Shown: positions 9,113-17,862, numbered from the stretch's first letter. The stretch: 64,000 nt of DNA from Tissierellia bacterium (GCA_030537695.1 JAUNVJ010000004.1:1-64000); one strand, 5' to 3'. The notes: a model not told the origin generated them from the sequence alone. A program made the numbers and translations.

Positions 9113-10021
9113 ATGAAAGAATTTTTATTACAACAAGGAGTCGATCCTCATTTATTAGAAGAGGTGGATCAATTTCTTACATTTTATAAATTAAATGAAG
9201 ATTTAAAATATCGAATCCCTATCCCGAGATACCGATATTACGGAAAAGAAACATGGAATAAAGCCATTGCCGGTATCTTGACGGGAAATCATATCTTGCT
9301 TTCCGGTCCGAAGGCTACGGGAAAAAATGTCCTGTCGGAAAATTTAGCCTATCTCTTTCAACGACCTCTTTGGACAGTTTCTCTCAATATCCATTCCGAT
9401 CCTTCTTCCCTAATCGGATCGGATACTTTTAAAGATGGTGAAGTCCAGCTAAAACCGGGACCAGTCTACGAAGCTGCCACGACGGGAGGCTTTGCCGTCT
9501 TTGATGAGATCAATATGGCAAAAAACGAAGCCCTCTCCGTAGTGCATTCCGCTTTGGACTATCGTCGAATCATCGATATCCCCGGCTATGACCGAATCCA
9601 ACTTCACGAAGCCACTCGCTATATCGGAACTATGAACTATGGATATATCGGTACCAGAGATTTAAATGAAGCTTTGGTATCCCGATTTTTAGTAATTGAT
9701 ATGCCTACGATTACGAAAGAGGATCTCACCCATGTAATTCGTGAAAATTCACCTTTAAAAAAGGAATATATTCCTCTTTTCGTTCAACTCTTTTTGGATT
9801 TAGAAGAAAAATCCTTAAATTCCGAAATTTCATCTAAGTCCATTGATTTAAGAGGACTTTTAGCTGCCATCCACTTGATGGAGCGAGGACTTTCCATCAC
9901 CAATGCTTTGGAAATGGGATTGGCGGACAAATCCTTTGATTCCTATGAAAAAGATATGGTAATGGATGTGGTTCATACCCTTTTTTCTTCCCATATGAAA
10001 CCGGGTGAGCTTTTTGATTGA
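9113..10021 (+). CDS. MoxR/CbbQ-type AAA+ ATPase
   Basis: 302 residues. Walker A GPKATGKN (about 65-72), Walker B FAVFDEINM (about 127-135), and sensor-1/arginine-finger region IGTMNYGYIGTRDLNEALVSRF identify the MoxR branch (NorQ, CbbQ, RavA relatives). These ATPases act with a VWA-domain partner to remodel or metallate target enzymes in the cytoplasm. The partner gene follows and overlaps by 17 nt, so they form an operon. AAAGGATGACAACCA precedes the ATG. No NO reductase, Rubisco or methanol dehydrogenase is in the window, so the client is unknown. Confidence 0.9.
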   Translation: MKEFLLQQGVDPHLLEEVDQFLTFYKLNEDLKYRIPIPRYRYYGKETWNKAIAGILTGNHILLSGPKATGKNVLSENLAYLFQRPLWTVSLNIHSDPSSLIGSDTFKDGEVQLKPGPVYEAATTGGFAVFDEINMAKNEALSVVHSALDYRRIIDIPGYDRIQLHEATRYIGTMNYGYIGTRDLNEALVSRFLVIDMPTITKEDLTHVIRENSPLKKEYIPLFVQLFLDLEEKSLNSEISSKSIDLRGLLAAIHLMERGLSITNALEMGLADKSFDSYEKDMVMDVVHTLFSSHMKPGELFD

Positions 10022-11723
10022 TACCAATCGATTAAATAATATTTCTTGGACAGTAGCGGAAGATTATTCTCCCCAATGGGATGAAATTTTATTTCCTAAT
10101 CTTGACCGATATACCGCCGCTTTACGTGGTTTTTTACATCGAAGCTTCCAAATGGAATTGTTTCAAGATTTTTTTCAAGAATATGTGTTAAAACTCAATA
10201 ATCGTCAAGAGCTTTTAGCCATTGCTCGAGTACTTTTCGATTTTCTTACCAAGGAGGACTTATTAAGCCTACGTCCCGGCGTCCGTTATTTTAGACAAAA
10301 ACATATTGAAACTTTTTTAGAAACTTTGAAACATGGAAAAATTACCTTGTCTTTGGAAATTGAACAAGCTTATTACCAATTGGAACAGGGAAAGATTCCA
10401 AGAGCCAGTCAAACCACCCGACAACTCTTAGACGATATTTTCGCCTTTGACGAAAAAGATAGCTACCGCGTATTGACATTTCTTCAATTTCTCTACGATA
10501 AGTATTTCCATTTGGAAGAATATTTACCTCCCGATAAAAAAATCCGATACCGAGAGGCTAAGAAAAAACCTGGAGAAATTTTATCCAAGAAAGCGAAAAG
10601 TACCACTCGTTTTTTAGAAGAGGAAGATTTGGAAAAATACACCATCGGCTCTGCAGAGTTTACGGAATTATATCAAGAAGAGGAGGGACAGCGGCTACCG
10701 GAAGAAGAAAGTAAAGCCGTGACCTTTCCCGATCAGGATATTTATCAAATTGCAAAAAAGCACTATGGCATTGAAAAAATTCCCCGTCACCATGTGATGG
10801 CCTTGGAGAGGGAGCTTGCCACCGGCATCCATGAAGGGATTCATTTTTATTTTGCCTCTGGCGAATTTTCCGATAAAAACTCCTATTTTTCACAACGAAT
10901 TCAAGATAATTATGAAGAAAATATCAATTATTATAACGAAAACTTCCTGCTCTATGAACGAGGTATTCGAAAATTAATGGAAATTATTAAAAATTCCCTC
11001 CTTCAGGACAATGAAGATGAAATCCTCCGTTCCGATACGGGAAAAATAGTCCCAAAAGATCTGTGGAAATACATCTACTTAGGGGAACGACGGGTGTTTG
11101 AAAAGGTGCAAAAATTCGACTCCAAGGATCTCTATGTGGACATCTTATTGGACTCCTCTGCCTCTCAGGAAGAACGAAAAAAGGACATAGCTACGGAAGG
11201 CTATATTATCGCTTCCGCTTTGACCCGCTTAAAAATTAAGACTCGAGTTTGGGGCTTTAATAATTTTTACAATTATCTTATCCTTCGAAAATACCGAGAT
11301 TACAACGATTCTCAAATTAAAAATACGGAAATATTCAAATATACCCCTTCTGGATCCAATCGGGACGGTCTGGCGATTCGGCTGATCCGTCACTTGATGG
11401 AATCCTCTCGAGATCAACGACGGATTTTAATCATTCTCTCCGACGGAAAACCCAATGACGAAATCCATCTCAATATCGTCGGTTCCAGAAATTTGGAAGG
11501 ACAGGATTATACCGATGATACAGCTATTTTAGACAGTGCCCGAGAAGTTCTATTCACTCGCCTTCGAGATATCAATCTCTTTGGCGTCTTTACAGGGGAA
11601 TCGGAAGATATTTCCAAAGTGAAAAAAATTTACGGAACGGATTTTGCCTATATTACCGATATTTCCCGTTTTCATGAAGTGGTAGGTATTTTTTTAAAAA
11701 CCTTCGCTCCGAAAATACAATAA
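10005..11723 (+). CDS. VWA-domain protein, partner of MoxR ATPase (NorD/CobT-like)
   Basis: 572 residues. The C-terminal 200 residues form a von Willebrand A domain: MIDAS DSSAS (about 383-387), a second metal site SGSNRDG, and the strand ILIILSDGKPND. The N-terminal half is helical and charged, like NorD, CobT and ViaA. The annotated start is a GTG at 10005 inside the end of the ATPase gene; a TTG three codons later (10014) is also possible, since GGGTGAGC precedes it. The tight overlap suggests translational coupling and a stoichiometric complex. A strong hairpin terminator follows. In the last 680 nt, 9 of 18 Arg codons are CGA and only one is AGA/AGG. Confidence 0.88.
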   Translation: MSFLIDTNRLNNISWTVAEDYSPQWDEILFPNLDRYTAALRGFLHRSFQMELFQDFFQEYVLKLNNRQELLAIARVLFDFLTKEDLLSLRPGVRYFRQKHIETFLETLKHGKITLSLEIEQAYYQLEQGKIPRASQTTRQLLDDIFAFDEKDSYRVLTFLQFLYDKYFHLEEYLPPDKKIRYREAKKKPGEILSKKAKSTTRFLEEEDLEKYTIGSAEFTELYQEEEGQRLPEEESKAVTFPDQDIYQIAKKHYGIEKIPRHHVMALERELATGIHEGIHFYFASGEFSDKNSYFSQRIQDNYEENINYYNENFLLYERGIRKLMEIIKNSLLQDNEDEILRSDTGKIVPKDLWKYIYLGERRVFEKVQKFDSKDLYVDILLDSSASQEERKKDIATEGYIIASALTRLKIKTRVWGFNNFYNYLILRKYRDYNDSQIKNTEIFKYTPSGSNRDGLAIRLIRHLMESSRDQRRILIILSDGKPNDEIHLNIVGSRNLEGQDYTDDTAILDSAREVLFTRLRDINLFGVFTGESEDISKVKKIYGTDFAYITDISRFHEVVGIFLKTFAPKIQ

Positions 11724-11725
11724 TG

Positions 11726-11760
11726 AAAAGACGAAAAGCCCGAAAGCCTTTCGTCTTTTT
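11726..11760 (+). terminator. Terminator after the AAA+/VWA operon
   Basis: AAAAGACGAAA pairs with TTTCGTCTTTT across a short GC-containing loop, followed by T residues; it can also serve the converging minus-strand locus. Confidence 0.75.
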
Positions 11761-11764
11761 TAGA

Positions 11765-12499
11765 TTATTTTTTCTTTAGTTCTTTTACACTTAAAAAAGT
11801 ACAAAGTCCAATTAGTGTCGTAACTGCCAAAGCCATCACCCCATATTCACCGAGGCGAAAGGAAATGAAAGGATCGTGATTTAAAGCCAAAGTCCACAAA
11901 CCGTTAGGATATAAATAGGCCAAAGGGCGAAAGATGTTTTGAACACTGAGAAAAAAACCACCCAATGCTATAATAATAGCCAGGCCCACCGGTATCCCAA
12001 AGGATTTTATCTTTAAGGAGAGATAATTTTGAATGGCGATCATCTCTCCACTGATAAGCACGATCCCCATAATGATCCTTACCAGTTCCCAAGGGAAGGG
12101 CTTTTGAAATTGAAAGATCCATCGTCCCATCACATAGTATAAGCCGATGAGATACACTTAAATTAAAAAAACAAAGAAGAGGGCCACAAGATCTTTCGAT
12201 ACAATAAATGTTAACGATTTTTGGGGCATGGTCAAGAGATGCTTTAATTGACATTGATGTTCCATATTCTAAAGATAGCTGCAAATAACACCGATAATAA
12301 CGGGAAAAAAGAATATCCCATAAAAGAAATAGATTTGAGTCCACAGAGAATACCATTCTCTGGTTAAAATTTCGATATTATTATAATAGTTAAACCCTCC
12401 AAAGAGAATGGATATAAGGGGAATGACCAGGAGGGGTAAAAAAACTCCGGATTTTTTTAGTTTTAAAAATTCACAGGATACGATCTTCATATTATTCAC
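11765..12499 (-). pseudogene. Broken ABC-2 permease (lantibiotic-immunity EpiG/LanG type)
   Basis: Read in one frame from the ATG at 12499, the gene encodes a six-helix ABC-2 permease but meets TAG at 12271-12269 (codon 77) and TAA at 12160-12158. Between the two stops the frame still reads like the family (NMEHQCQ...LLTMPQKSL), and after the second it continues with helices to the end. The damage is therefore two in-frame nonsense codons, not frameshifts. N-terminus MKIVSCEFLKLKKSG is typical of bacitracin/lantibiotic permeases. It overlaps the preceding permease gene by 8 nt, as in an intact operon. Probably inactive; fragments could still be translated. Confidence 0.82.
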
Positions 12500-13238
12500 C
12501 TCGCTTTAACGGTTTTTGATAACCGATCCACAAAAAGATGCTTCCTAAAAGGATGGAACCTAAGAGGGGAAATAGGGGGAGAGAATGGAGTTCCTTCATA
12601 AATCTTTCCCCTACAGAAATGTAATGAACATTCATTAAAAATCCCATCCATGAAAAGGGCAGAAATTTTGATAGCCATTGTGGCAAAAAAATCCCGATGA
12701 TACCTGCCAATCCTTCAAGAATGGAAAGAGAAAGATTGATCAGTTGATTGGAAAATTTTAAAGCGATCAGGTAGTGAAATCCCATATACATATAATGAAT
12801 GGATAGAATGGAGAAAAAACAAAAGATCAATCTCCATGAAGACAGTCCTTCCAAAGATCCTTTTTGATGAAATAGGAACAGAATCGCTCCCCATTCCAAC
12901 ACTTGATAGAGAAGATATTTTAAAAACAAAAGAATAAACTTACCCCAAAAAATTTTCCCATAGGATATTCCCACGGAAAATAAGACCTTCCACATATCAT
13001 CCTGATCTTCCATTTCCACTACCCGAGAGGTCAAAGCAGCCACTATAATGGGACTGATTAAAAGCTTAAATAAAATGTAATTGTCCAAAGCAAGATAATA
13101 GGCATACTCTTCATCGGGAAAGCTACTCTTTAAAACTTGAGCCAACAAAGGTAGCAGAGATGCAATAAAATAAGCCATAAAGAAGATAAAAATCTATTTT
13201 CTCCTGTACTTCTCTTGTTCCAAGAAAATCATATTCAT
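12492..13238 (-). pseudogene. ABC-2 permease with early nonsense codon (LanE type)
   Basis: The natural start appears to be the ATG at 13238-13236 (MNMIFLEQEKYRRK), placed right after the ATPase stop. Codon 15 is TAG (13196-13194); the frame then stays open for over 230 codons with about six hydrophobic helices. An internal ATG at 13178 could restart translation, giving 228 residues without the first cytoplasmic segment, but no good ribosome site precedes it. Family: ABC-2 type permeases of self-protection transporters. Read-through or restart cannot be excluded. Confidence 0.75.
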
Positions 13239-13240
13239 CT

Positions 13241-13675
13241 CTAGAGTGCCCCCTTCCCGGTCATGGAAATAAAGACTTCTTCTAGTGATTTTTTCTCCTC
13301 TTCTATTCGATAGAGTTCCACACCTTGTTCTATTAAAAATCGAGCTTTCCGACCAATCTCTTGATCACTTACGGACTCCAGGAAAACCCCATTTCCTTTA
13401 TAATTTTCCGCCGGAAGTTGTAACAAATCCATGACCTTTGAATCATCTGACGTTTTTAAAATAATATGAGGTGGTTGTTGCTCTTTAAATGTTTTTAAAC
13501 TTCCGTCAAAGAGCAGTTTCCCCTGATGAATCACCCCAATATGAGTAACCATTTTTTCGATTTCATCCAATATATGAGAAGAAATTAAAATCGTCATCGG
13601 TTACTCTTGAGGAAGGGATTTGATCAACTCTCGAATCTCTTCCATTCCCATTATCTTTTTATCCGCCTTGGATGG
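13241..13675 (-). pseudogene. 3' remnant of an ABC transporter ATPase
   Basis: The remnant reads GMEEIRELIKSLPQE, then TAA (13603-13601), then MTILISSHILDEIEKM...HIGVIHQGKLLFDGS: the end of an ABC ATPase (D-loop to H-loop and C-terminal domain) with a nonsense codon. The first roughly 150 residues, holding Walker A, the signature motif and Walker B, are missing. Upstream the sequence changes directly into the remnant of an opposite-strand response regulator. With the two permeases this was a LanFEG-type immunity transporter. Confidence 0.82.
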
Positions 13676-13688
13676 ATGGAAAGAATAA

Positions 13689-14114
13689 CAGGAAGGAATT
13701 CTAAGCGGTGGGGACGACTATGTGGTCAAGCCCTTTGATCCTGATGAACTTTTGTTAAAAATTATTGCTCTCTTACGACGAAGTTACCCCTGTGAATTGA
13801 AAGAAATCGTTTCATTTTCAAATGTGTCTATTGATTTTTCCAAAGGGATTATCCAACGAAAGAAAGATGAGATCCCATTGACGGCAACGGAGTTTAAAAT
13901 TTTAAAATATCTCTATGAAAATAAAAATCACATTGTTACCGTGGAAGCTATTTTGGAAAGAGTTTAGGGTAACGAATACTTTGGTTATGAAAATACACTT
14001 ATGACCCATGTCTATCGAATTCGGGAAAAATTAGAACCGGATCCTACTCATCCTCAAATTCTATTGACCGCCCGAGGACTGGGTTACAAATTAAAGGTCG
14101 ATAAAAATGTTTAA
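13689..14114 (+). pseudogene. 3' remnant of an OmpR-family response regulator
   Basis: The open frame begins after a TAA at 13686 with GGDDYVVKPF, the end of a receiver domain, so about the first 95 residues with the phosphorylated Asp are gone. The winged-helix output domain follows (LTATEFKILKYLYENK), but TAG at 13965-13967 interrupts ILERV-stop-GNEYFG, where relatives have Trp (TGG to TAG, one base). The frame then continues to DPTHPQILLTARGLGYKL and TAA at 14112-14114. The following histidine kinase start overlaps by 8 nt. Confidence 0.85.
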
Positions 14115-15427
14115 ATATTTGAGTAAAAATATCTTAAAAGTATTGATTTTCTTCTTACTGCTTTTTTTACTGACTATCGGACTCATTGTAGGCACAATCC
14201 ACTATAAATCCGGGAGGATACCTCATCAAGAGTATTCTCCTCCCTACTCCGTCTATAAATACATTGTCTCACAAAAGAAAACATCTTTTTTCCGAGGAAA
14301 GGTATCCAACTACTTAGACAAACAGAATATTTGGCCTTCATTCTCAATGAAAACGGAGATGTGATTGAAAAGCACAGGACACCTTCTGAAATTAAAGACC
14401 ATTACCAACTAAAAGATGTGGTTCGTTTTATCCGATACTATTTAGAAGATTATCCCGTCTTTACCTATATTGTTGATAATAAAATTCTGGTCCTGGTTAT
14501 CCCATTGGCAGTTACGACAAGTTGGCCATTAATTATTTCAATGCCGATTTCTTCTTCCATACGATAAAGAGTCTTCTGCTGATTATTCTCTTGGATATTT
14601 TTCTGATCCAGTTATATTATCTCCATTCTAAAAAAAAGATCTTTCAAGAATTCTCCCCTATTCGTCAAGGGATTTTCTCTATTGGAGAAGGCCAGGAGCA
14701 TTATATTGAAGAAGATGTTGAATTGGTGGAAATCAAACAAACCATCAATCGAGCTTCCCGTTATATGACTCAAATCAAAGATCAAAGACATCAATGGCTT
14801 CGAGGGATTAGTCATGATATAAGAACTCCTCTTTCAAAAATACAGTGGAGTACCTTGACTTTAGCCTCTCAGCTCCCTGAAAATTTTCATTTGAAAAAAA
14901 TTCAAGAGGAAATTAACCGTATTAACAATATGATACAGGATCTGAATTTTACCATCGCTTTGGAAGAAAATAATTATTATGATAGTTTTCAAAGGGAAAA
15001 TATCTTGGGATTGATGCGAAAGTTGATAGCCAAAGCTTCTGACAGCAATCCCGAGTATTCTTTTGAGTTCTATAATTTATTACCGACACCGATGTATCTG
15101 CTGATAAATCGTCATTTGATGGAACGAGCTGTTGAAAATATACTGCGAAACAGTATCCTGCACAATGATCCCTGTAAGATTGCCATCTACTTGGAACGAA
15201 TGGGAGATTTGATCTCCATCACCATCGAGGATAGTGGAAAGGGGGTCGATTCTGAAACCCTGGCTCGACTCAATCGCAATTACCGAAAGGAAGATACCGG
15301 CATCCACGGTCTGGGACTTTTAGTCGTCAAACAAATTATTGCCATTCATCGGGGAAAAATTGAGTTTTCCAATGGTTCCTTAGGTGGTCTTCAAGTTAAT
15401 ATCCAACTTCCTCTTCCTAAAAATTAA
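14107..15427 (+). pseudogene. Frameshifted sensor histidine kinase
   Basis: The N-terminal helix and extracellular start (14107 to about 14364) run into another frame near 14330-14365 (continuing ILNENGDVIEKH), and a second shift near 14500-14525 leads to the third frame (DKLAINYFNADFFFHT). That last part is intact: second membrane helix, HAMP-like region, H-box GISHDIRTPLSK, N-box ENILRNSILHND, and G-boxes EDSGKG and GIHGLGL. Together the pieces make one BceS/NisK-like kinase of about 440 residues with at least two indels. It pairs with the broken regulator upstream and faces the broken transporter. Confidence 0.85.
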
Positions 15428-15437
15428 ATCTTTCCAA

Positions 15438-15474
15438 TAAAAAAGCATGGTTCTTTTAGAATCATGCTTTCTTA
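15438..15474. terminator. Bidirectional terminator between histidine kinase remnant and ECF gene
   Basis: Arms 15442-15454 and 15458-15470 pair over 13 bp (one G-U pair) with a TTT loop; A-tracts and T-tracts flank both sides. Confidence 0.75.
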
Positions 15475-16005
15475 TAATTCTTGAAATATTTTATGTCTTA
15501 AAATTTTATCGATTAACAATACTGCCAAGAGCTTATCGAAATAATCGGTACATACCTGAGTGACAAAAACAGCGACAAAATCTCCAACGCCCAATCCTCG
15601 CAAGAATTGAACGATATAGGAAGAACCGGAAGAACTCATCGTCCCAAAGAGATAGGTGACGATAAAAGCTCCCACAATGGATGCCGGCAATGAGAGAACA
15701 ATAGTCCACAAGACCTTTCCCTTCCAAGTGGAATGGATCAGTCCCGGCAAGATGCCCGCTAATATTCCCAGTACGATTTGAACCGGCATAAAATAAAGAG
15801 AATAGGAGTCAAAGATTCCGTTGATAAGAGAAGTTACCAGTCCTGCCAATGCGCCAAATTTCAGTCCGAAGAGGATTCCGCTCATAATCGTGCCCACCGA
15901 GTCAAAATAAATGGGCAGTCGCAACAAAAGAGCGACCCAGGCACCGACAAAGTTCATGGCCACTGCCATGGCCACCATCGTCAACTTCTTAGTATTGGAA
16001 CTCAT
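15472..16005 (-). CDS. qrtT: ECF transporter S-component, probable queuosine-precursor uptake (QrtT-like)
   Basis: 177 residues with about six transmembrane helices (LTMVAMAVAMNFVGAWVALLL; SGILFGLKFGALAGLVTSL; VQIVLGILAGILPGL), the size and layout of a substrate-binding S-component of an energy-coupling-factor transporter. No ECF ATPase or EcfT lies nearby, as expected for group II systems with shared modules. The ATG overlaps the end of the nucleoside hydrolase gene by 17 nt, and the pair is preceded by a preQ1-I riboswitch. Known: QrtT-type S-components bring queuine, queuosine or preQ1 into the cell. The queuosine assignment rests on the riboswitch and partner, not on the protein alone; another nucleoside is the alternative. 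Confidence 0.82.
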   Translation of the reverse strand: MSSNTKKLTMVAMAVAMNFVGAWVALLLRLPIYFDSVGTIMSGILFGLKFGALAGLVTSLINGIFDSYSLYFMPVQIVLGILAGILPGLIHSTWKGKVLWTIVLSLPASIVGAFIVTYLFGTMSSSGSSYIVQFLRGLGVGDFVAVFVTQVCTDYFDKLLAVLLIDKILRHKIFQEL

Positions 16006-16963
16006 AGAGATAACTTCCCCTCTTTTGTTCGATGGCCGGATGATCCCCGAACATAAATTTTAAATAGGAAATCATAGCCTCCTTGGCATCAATGGTCTCA
16101 TAGATCAAAGCATTGGGTTTCTTTTTATAAAAATGGTATTCATCGACAATCAACATTCCCATTGCCTTCCCTTCCGTATCCACTTCACAATAATAGGCAG
16201 AAGCAGTAAAGAGTTCCGGACAACGATCCACCAACATGGTCACCGGATCATTGATGACAGATCCGATATTCTCCTCATATTCCCAATGAAAATCCATATA
16301 GAAATTCGTCAGCTTTTCCACCAATTCTCCTGTGTTGGGATCCATACGTTTCATAAAAGAAATCATGCTGGGAGTCAGTAAAAATTCTCTGGTGATATCC
16401 AGTGGAACGATCTCCAAAGGCCGTGGAAGATGTTGTAGGCAGTAATCCGCTCCATGGGGATCCACCCAGTAATTGTATTCCGCCACCGGGGAGCAATTTC
16501 CATGGGATTTAAAAGCCCCACCCATGGAGATGATGCGAGCCTTTTCAAAAGCTTTCGGATCTTTTTGCAAAGCAGTGGCAATATTCGTTAAAGGGCCCAA
16601 GGCAAAAATCGTCACTTCTTCCTTTGTCTCTTTTAATGTATCAATGATAAAGTCGATCCCGTCCTTTCGATACTCGTACTCTTCATAGTCCAGGTAGGTT
16701 TCACCGAAGCCGTCTTCTCCATGGGTCTCCTTGGCATCCACAAAGGGACGAACTAAGGGTTTCGTAGTGGCCTTATAGATGGGAAATTTCTTTCCTAAAA
16801 CTTTAGACAATCGAAAGAGATTGATCAAACCTTGATCTGCATGGACATTTCCCGAAACCAAAGTAATGCCTAATATTTCATACTCTTTAATAGCTTCCGC
16901 AAGAAGGATGGCCAGGGCATCATCAATGCCGGGATCTGTATCAATTATAATTTTTTTCTTCAT
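15989..16963 (-). CDS. queK: IunH-family nucleoside hydrolase, probable queuosine hydrolase (QueK-like)
   Basis: 324 residues. The N-terminal DTDPGIDDA is the Ca2+-binding signature of inosine-uridine hydrolases; TLVSGNVHADQGLINL, ALGPLTNIATAL, SMGGAF and the late EYNYWVDPHGAD complete the family pattern. These enzymes cut the N-glycosidic bond of ribonucleosides. I start at the ATG at 16963 because TGGAGG lies 5 nt upstream. Known: QueK, an IunH relative, releases queuine from queuosine in salvage pathways together with the lyase QueL and QrtT. The preQ1-I riboswitch before this gene and the overlapping S-component argue for that role. No queL or tgt is present in the window. A general purine/pyrimidine nucleosidase is the alternative. 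Confidence 0.87.
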   Translation of the reverse strand: MKKKIIIDTDPGIDDALAILLAEAIKEYEILGITLVSGNVHADQGLINLFRLSKVLGKKFPIYKATTKPLVRPFVDAKETHGEDGFGETYLDYEEYEYRKDGIDFIIDTLKETKEEVTIFALGPLTNIATALQKDPKAFEKARIISMGGAFKSHGNCSPVAEYNYWVDPHGADYCLQHLPRPLEIVPLDITREFLLTPSMISFMKRMDPNTGELVEKLTNFYMDFHWEYEENIGSVINDPVTMLVDRCPELFTASAYYCEVDTEGKAMGMLIVDEYHFYKKKPNALIYETIDAKEAMISYLKFMFGDHPAIEQKRGSYLYEFQY

Positions 16964-16965
16964 GT

Positions 16966-17020
16966 ATACCTCCATATCATTGGAGAACTAGTTTTTTATA
17001 CTTGGAGTTCTCGAACAAGT
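16966..17020 (-). promoter_or_regulatory. preQ1-I riboswitch, translational type
   Basis: On the minus strand ACTTG (17020-17016) pairs with CAAGT, enclosing TTCGAGAACTC, and is followed by ATAAAAAACTAG (to 16988). This is nearly the B. subtilis queC-type class I aptamer (stem, loop, A-rich tail ATAAAAAACTA). Downstream, CTCCA...TGGAG forms a hairpin that hides the TGGAGG ribosome site, and GAGAACT in the aptamer loop can pair with AGTTCTC, offering an alternative fold. The likely logic is that preQ1 binding blocks translation of the salvage genes. A TATAAT-like -10 lies at 17040-17035. Confidence 0.85.
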
Positions 17021-17082
17021 TTACAAAGTCAACTATTATATTATAATAAAATATCGGATGGAACAATTCTTTTTCTTTCAAA

Positions 17083-17112
17083 TAGACAGAAATTTCAATT
17101 CTAGGGTATAAT
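17083..17112 (+). promoter_or_regulatory. Promoter of the thioredoxin-like lipoprotein gene
   Basis: TAGACA (17083-17088), 18-nt spacer, TATAAT (17107-17112), 23 bp before the ATG. Confidence 0.6.
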
Positions 17113-17135
17113 AAAAATAAAGAAGGGAGAATCAA

Positions 17136-17723
17136 ATGAAAAAAATTATTTTAGTTTTTGCCTTAGCCTCCTTATTTCTTCTGAGCAGCTGTGGTAAAAA
17201 AAATGAAAATATCGACAATGGAGAATCTACTTCCAATACCCAAGAAGTTAAAGATCCCAGCTTGGCGGAATTGAGCTTTGAAGACTTTTCTTTTAACACC
17301 ATGACTTTGGAAGGAGAAAAATTGGCCTCTGAGGATTATTTTTCTCAAAGTGCTTTGACGATGGTCAATGTTTGGGGAACTTTTTGTCCACCATGTATCC
17401 ATGAAATGCCGGATCTGGCGAAGTTGCATCAAGACTATGAAGAAAGCGAATTTCAAATTTTAGGCTTGATCATCGACACGACGGTAAATGCCGCCACCAA
17501 TGTGGAGGAAGCGGAGGAAATCGTCAAGTCCAGTAATGTCACCTATACGAATATTTTAGTCAGTCCCAGTTTGGAAGAATATCTCTCCAATTTCCAAGCA
17601 GTCCCCACTACTTTTTTTGTAGATGCTCAAGGCAATGTTGTGGGAAATGCCTACAAAGGTGCTAAAAGTTACGATCAATGGAAAGCAATCATTGATGAGA
17701 CTTTGACCCAAGTTCAATCGTAA
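17136..17723 (+). CDS. TlpA/ResA-like thioredoxin-fold lipoprotein
   Basis: 195 residues. A lipoprotein signal peptide ends in the lipobox LLSSC (Cys about 19), followed by a disordered Asn/Glu-rich linker. The thioredoxin fold holds NVWGTFCPPCIHEMPDL (CPPC about 88-91) and the cis-Pro site AVPTTFFVD. Proteins of this type sit on the outer face of the membrane and reduce or exchange disulfides, for example in cytochrome or cell-wall enzymes; in relatives they partner with CcdA, which is not in this window. GAAGGGAG precedes the ATG and a hairpin terminator follows, so the gene stands alone. Confidence 0.92.
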   Translation: MKKIILVFALASLFLLSSCGKKNENIDNGESTSNTQEVKDPSLAELSFEDFSFNTMTLEGEKLASEDYFSQSALTMVNVWGTFCPPCIHEMPDLAKLHQDYEESEFQILGLIIDTTVNAATNVEEAEEIVKSSNVTYTNILVSPSLEEYLSNFQAVPTTFFVDAQGNVVGNAYKGAKSYDQWKAIIDETLTQVQS

Positions 17724-17744
17724 AATTGATATGATCTAAATTTT

Positions 17745-17774
17745 AAGACAGTGTTAAAACACTGTCTTTTTATA
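17745..17774 (+). terminator. Terminator after the TlpA-like gene
   Basis: AAGACAGTGTT pairs with AACACTGTCTT, followed by TTTT. Confidence 0.85.
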
Positions 17775-17862
17775 TTCCATTGAAGAGATCTCCATTTTTT
17801 ATAGATCTTTTTCCCATTGAGATTTTCATCCTTTGCACTTCAATAAATTTGTTGAAATTCAT

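Noticed and set aside
8904..9116. 70-codon plus-strand frame just before the AAA+ gene
   Set aside because: Phe/Tyr/Leu-rich translation of AT-rich DNA, weak start; it covers the promoter region of the next gene.
9113..11723. Annotation as nitric oxide reductase activation genes norQ/norD
   Set aside because: No NO reductase genes are present and the motifs are shared by all MoxR-VWA pairs, so the specific name is not justified.
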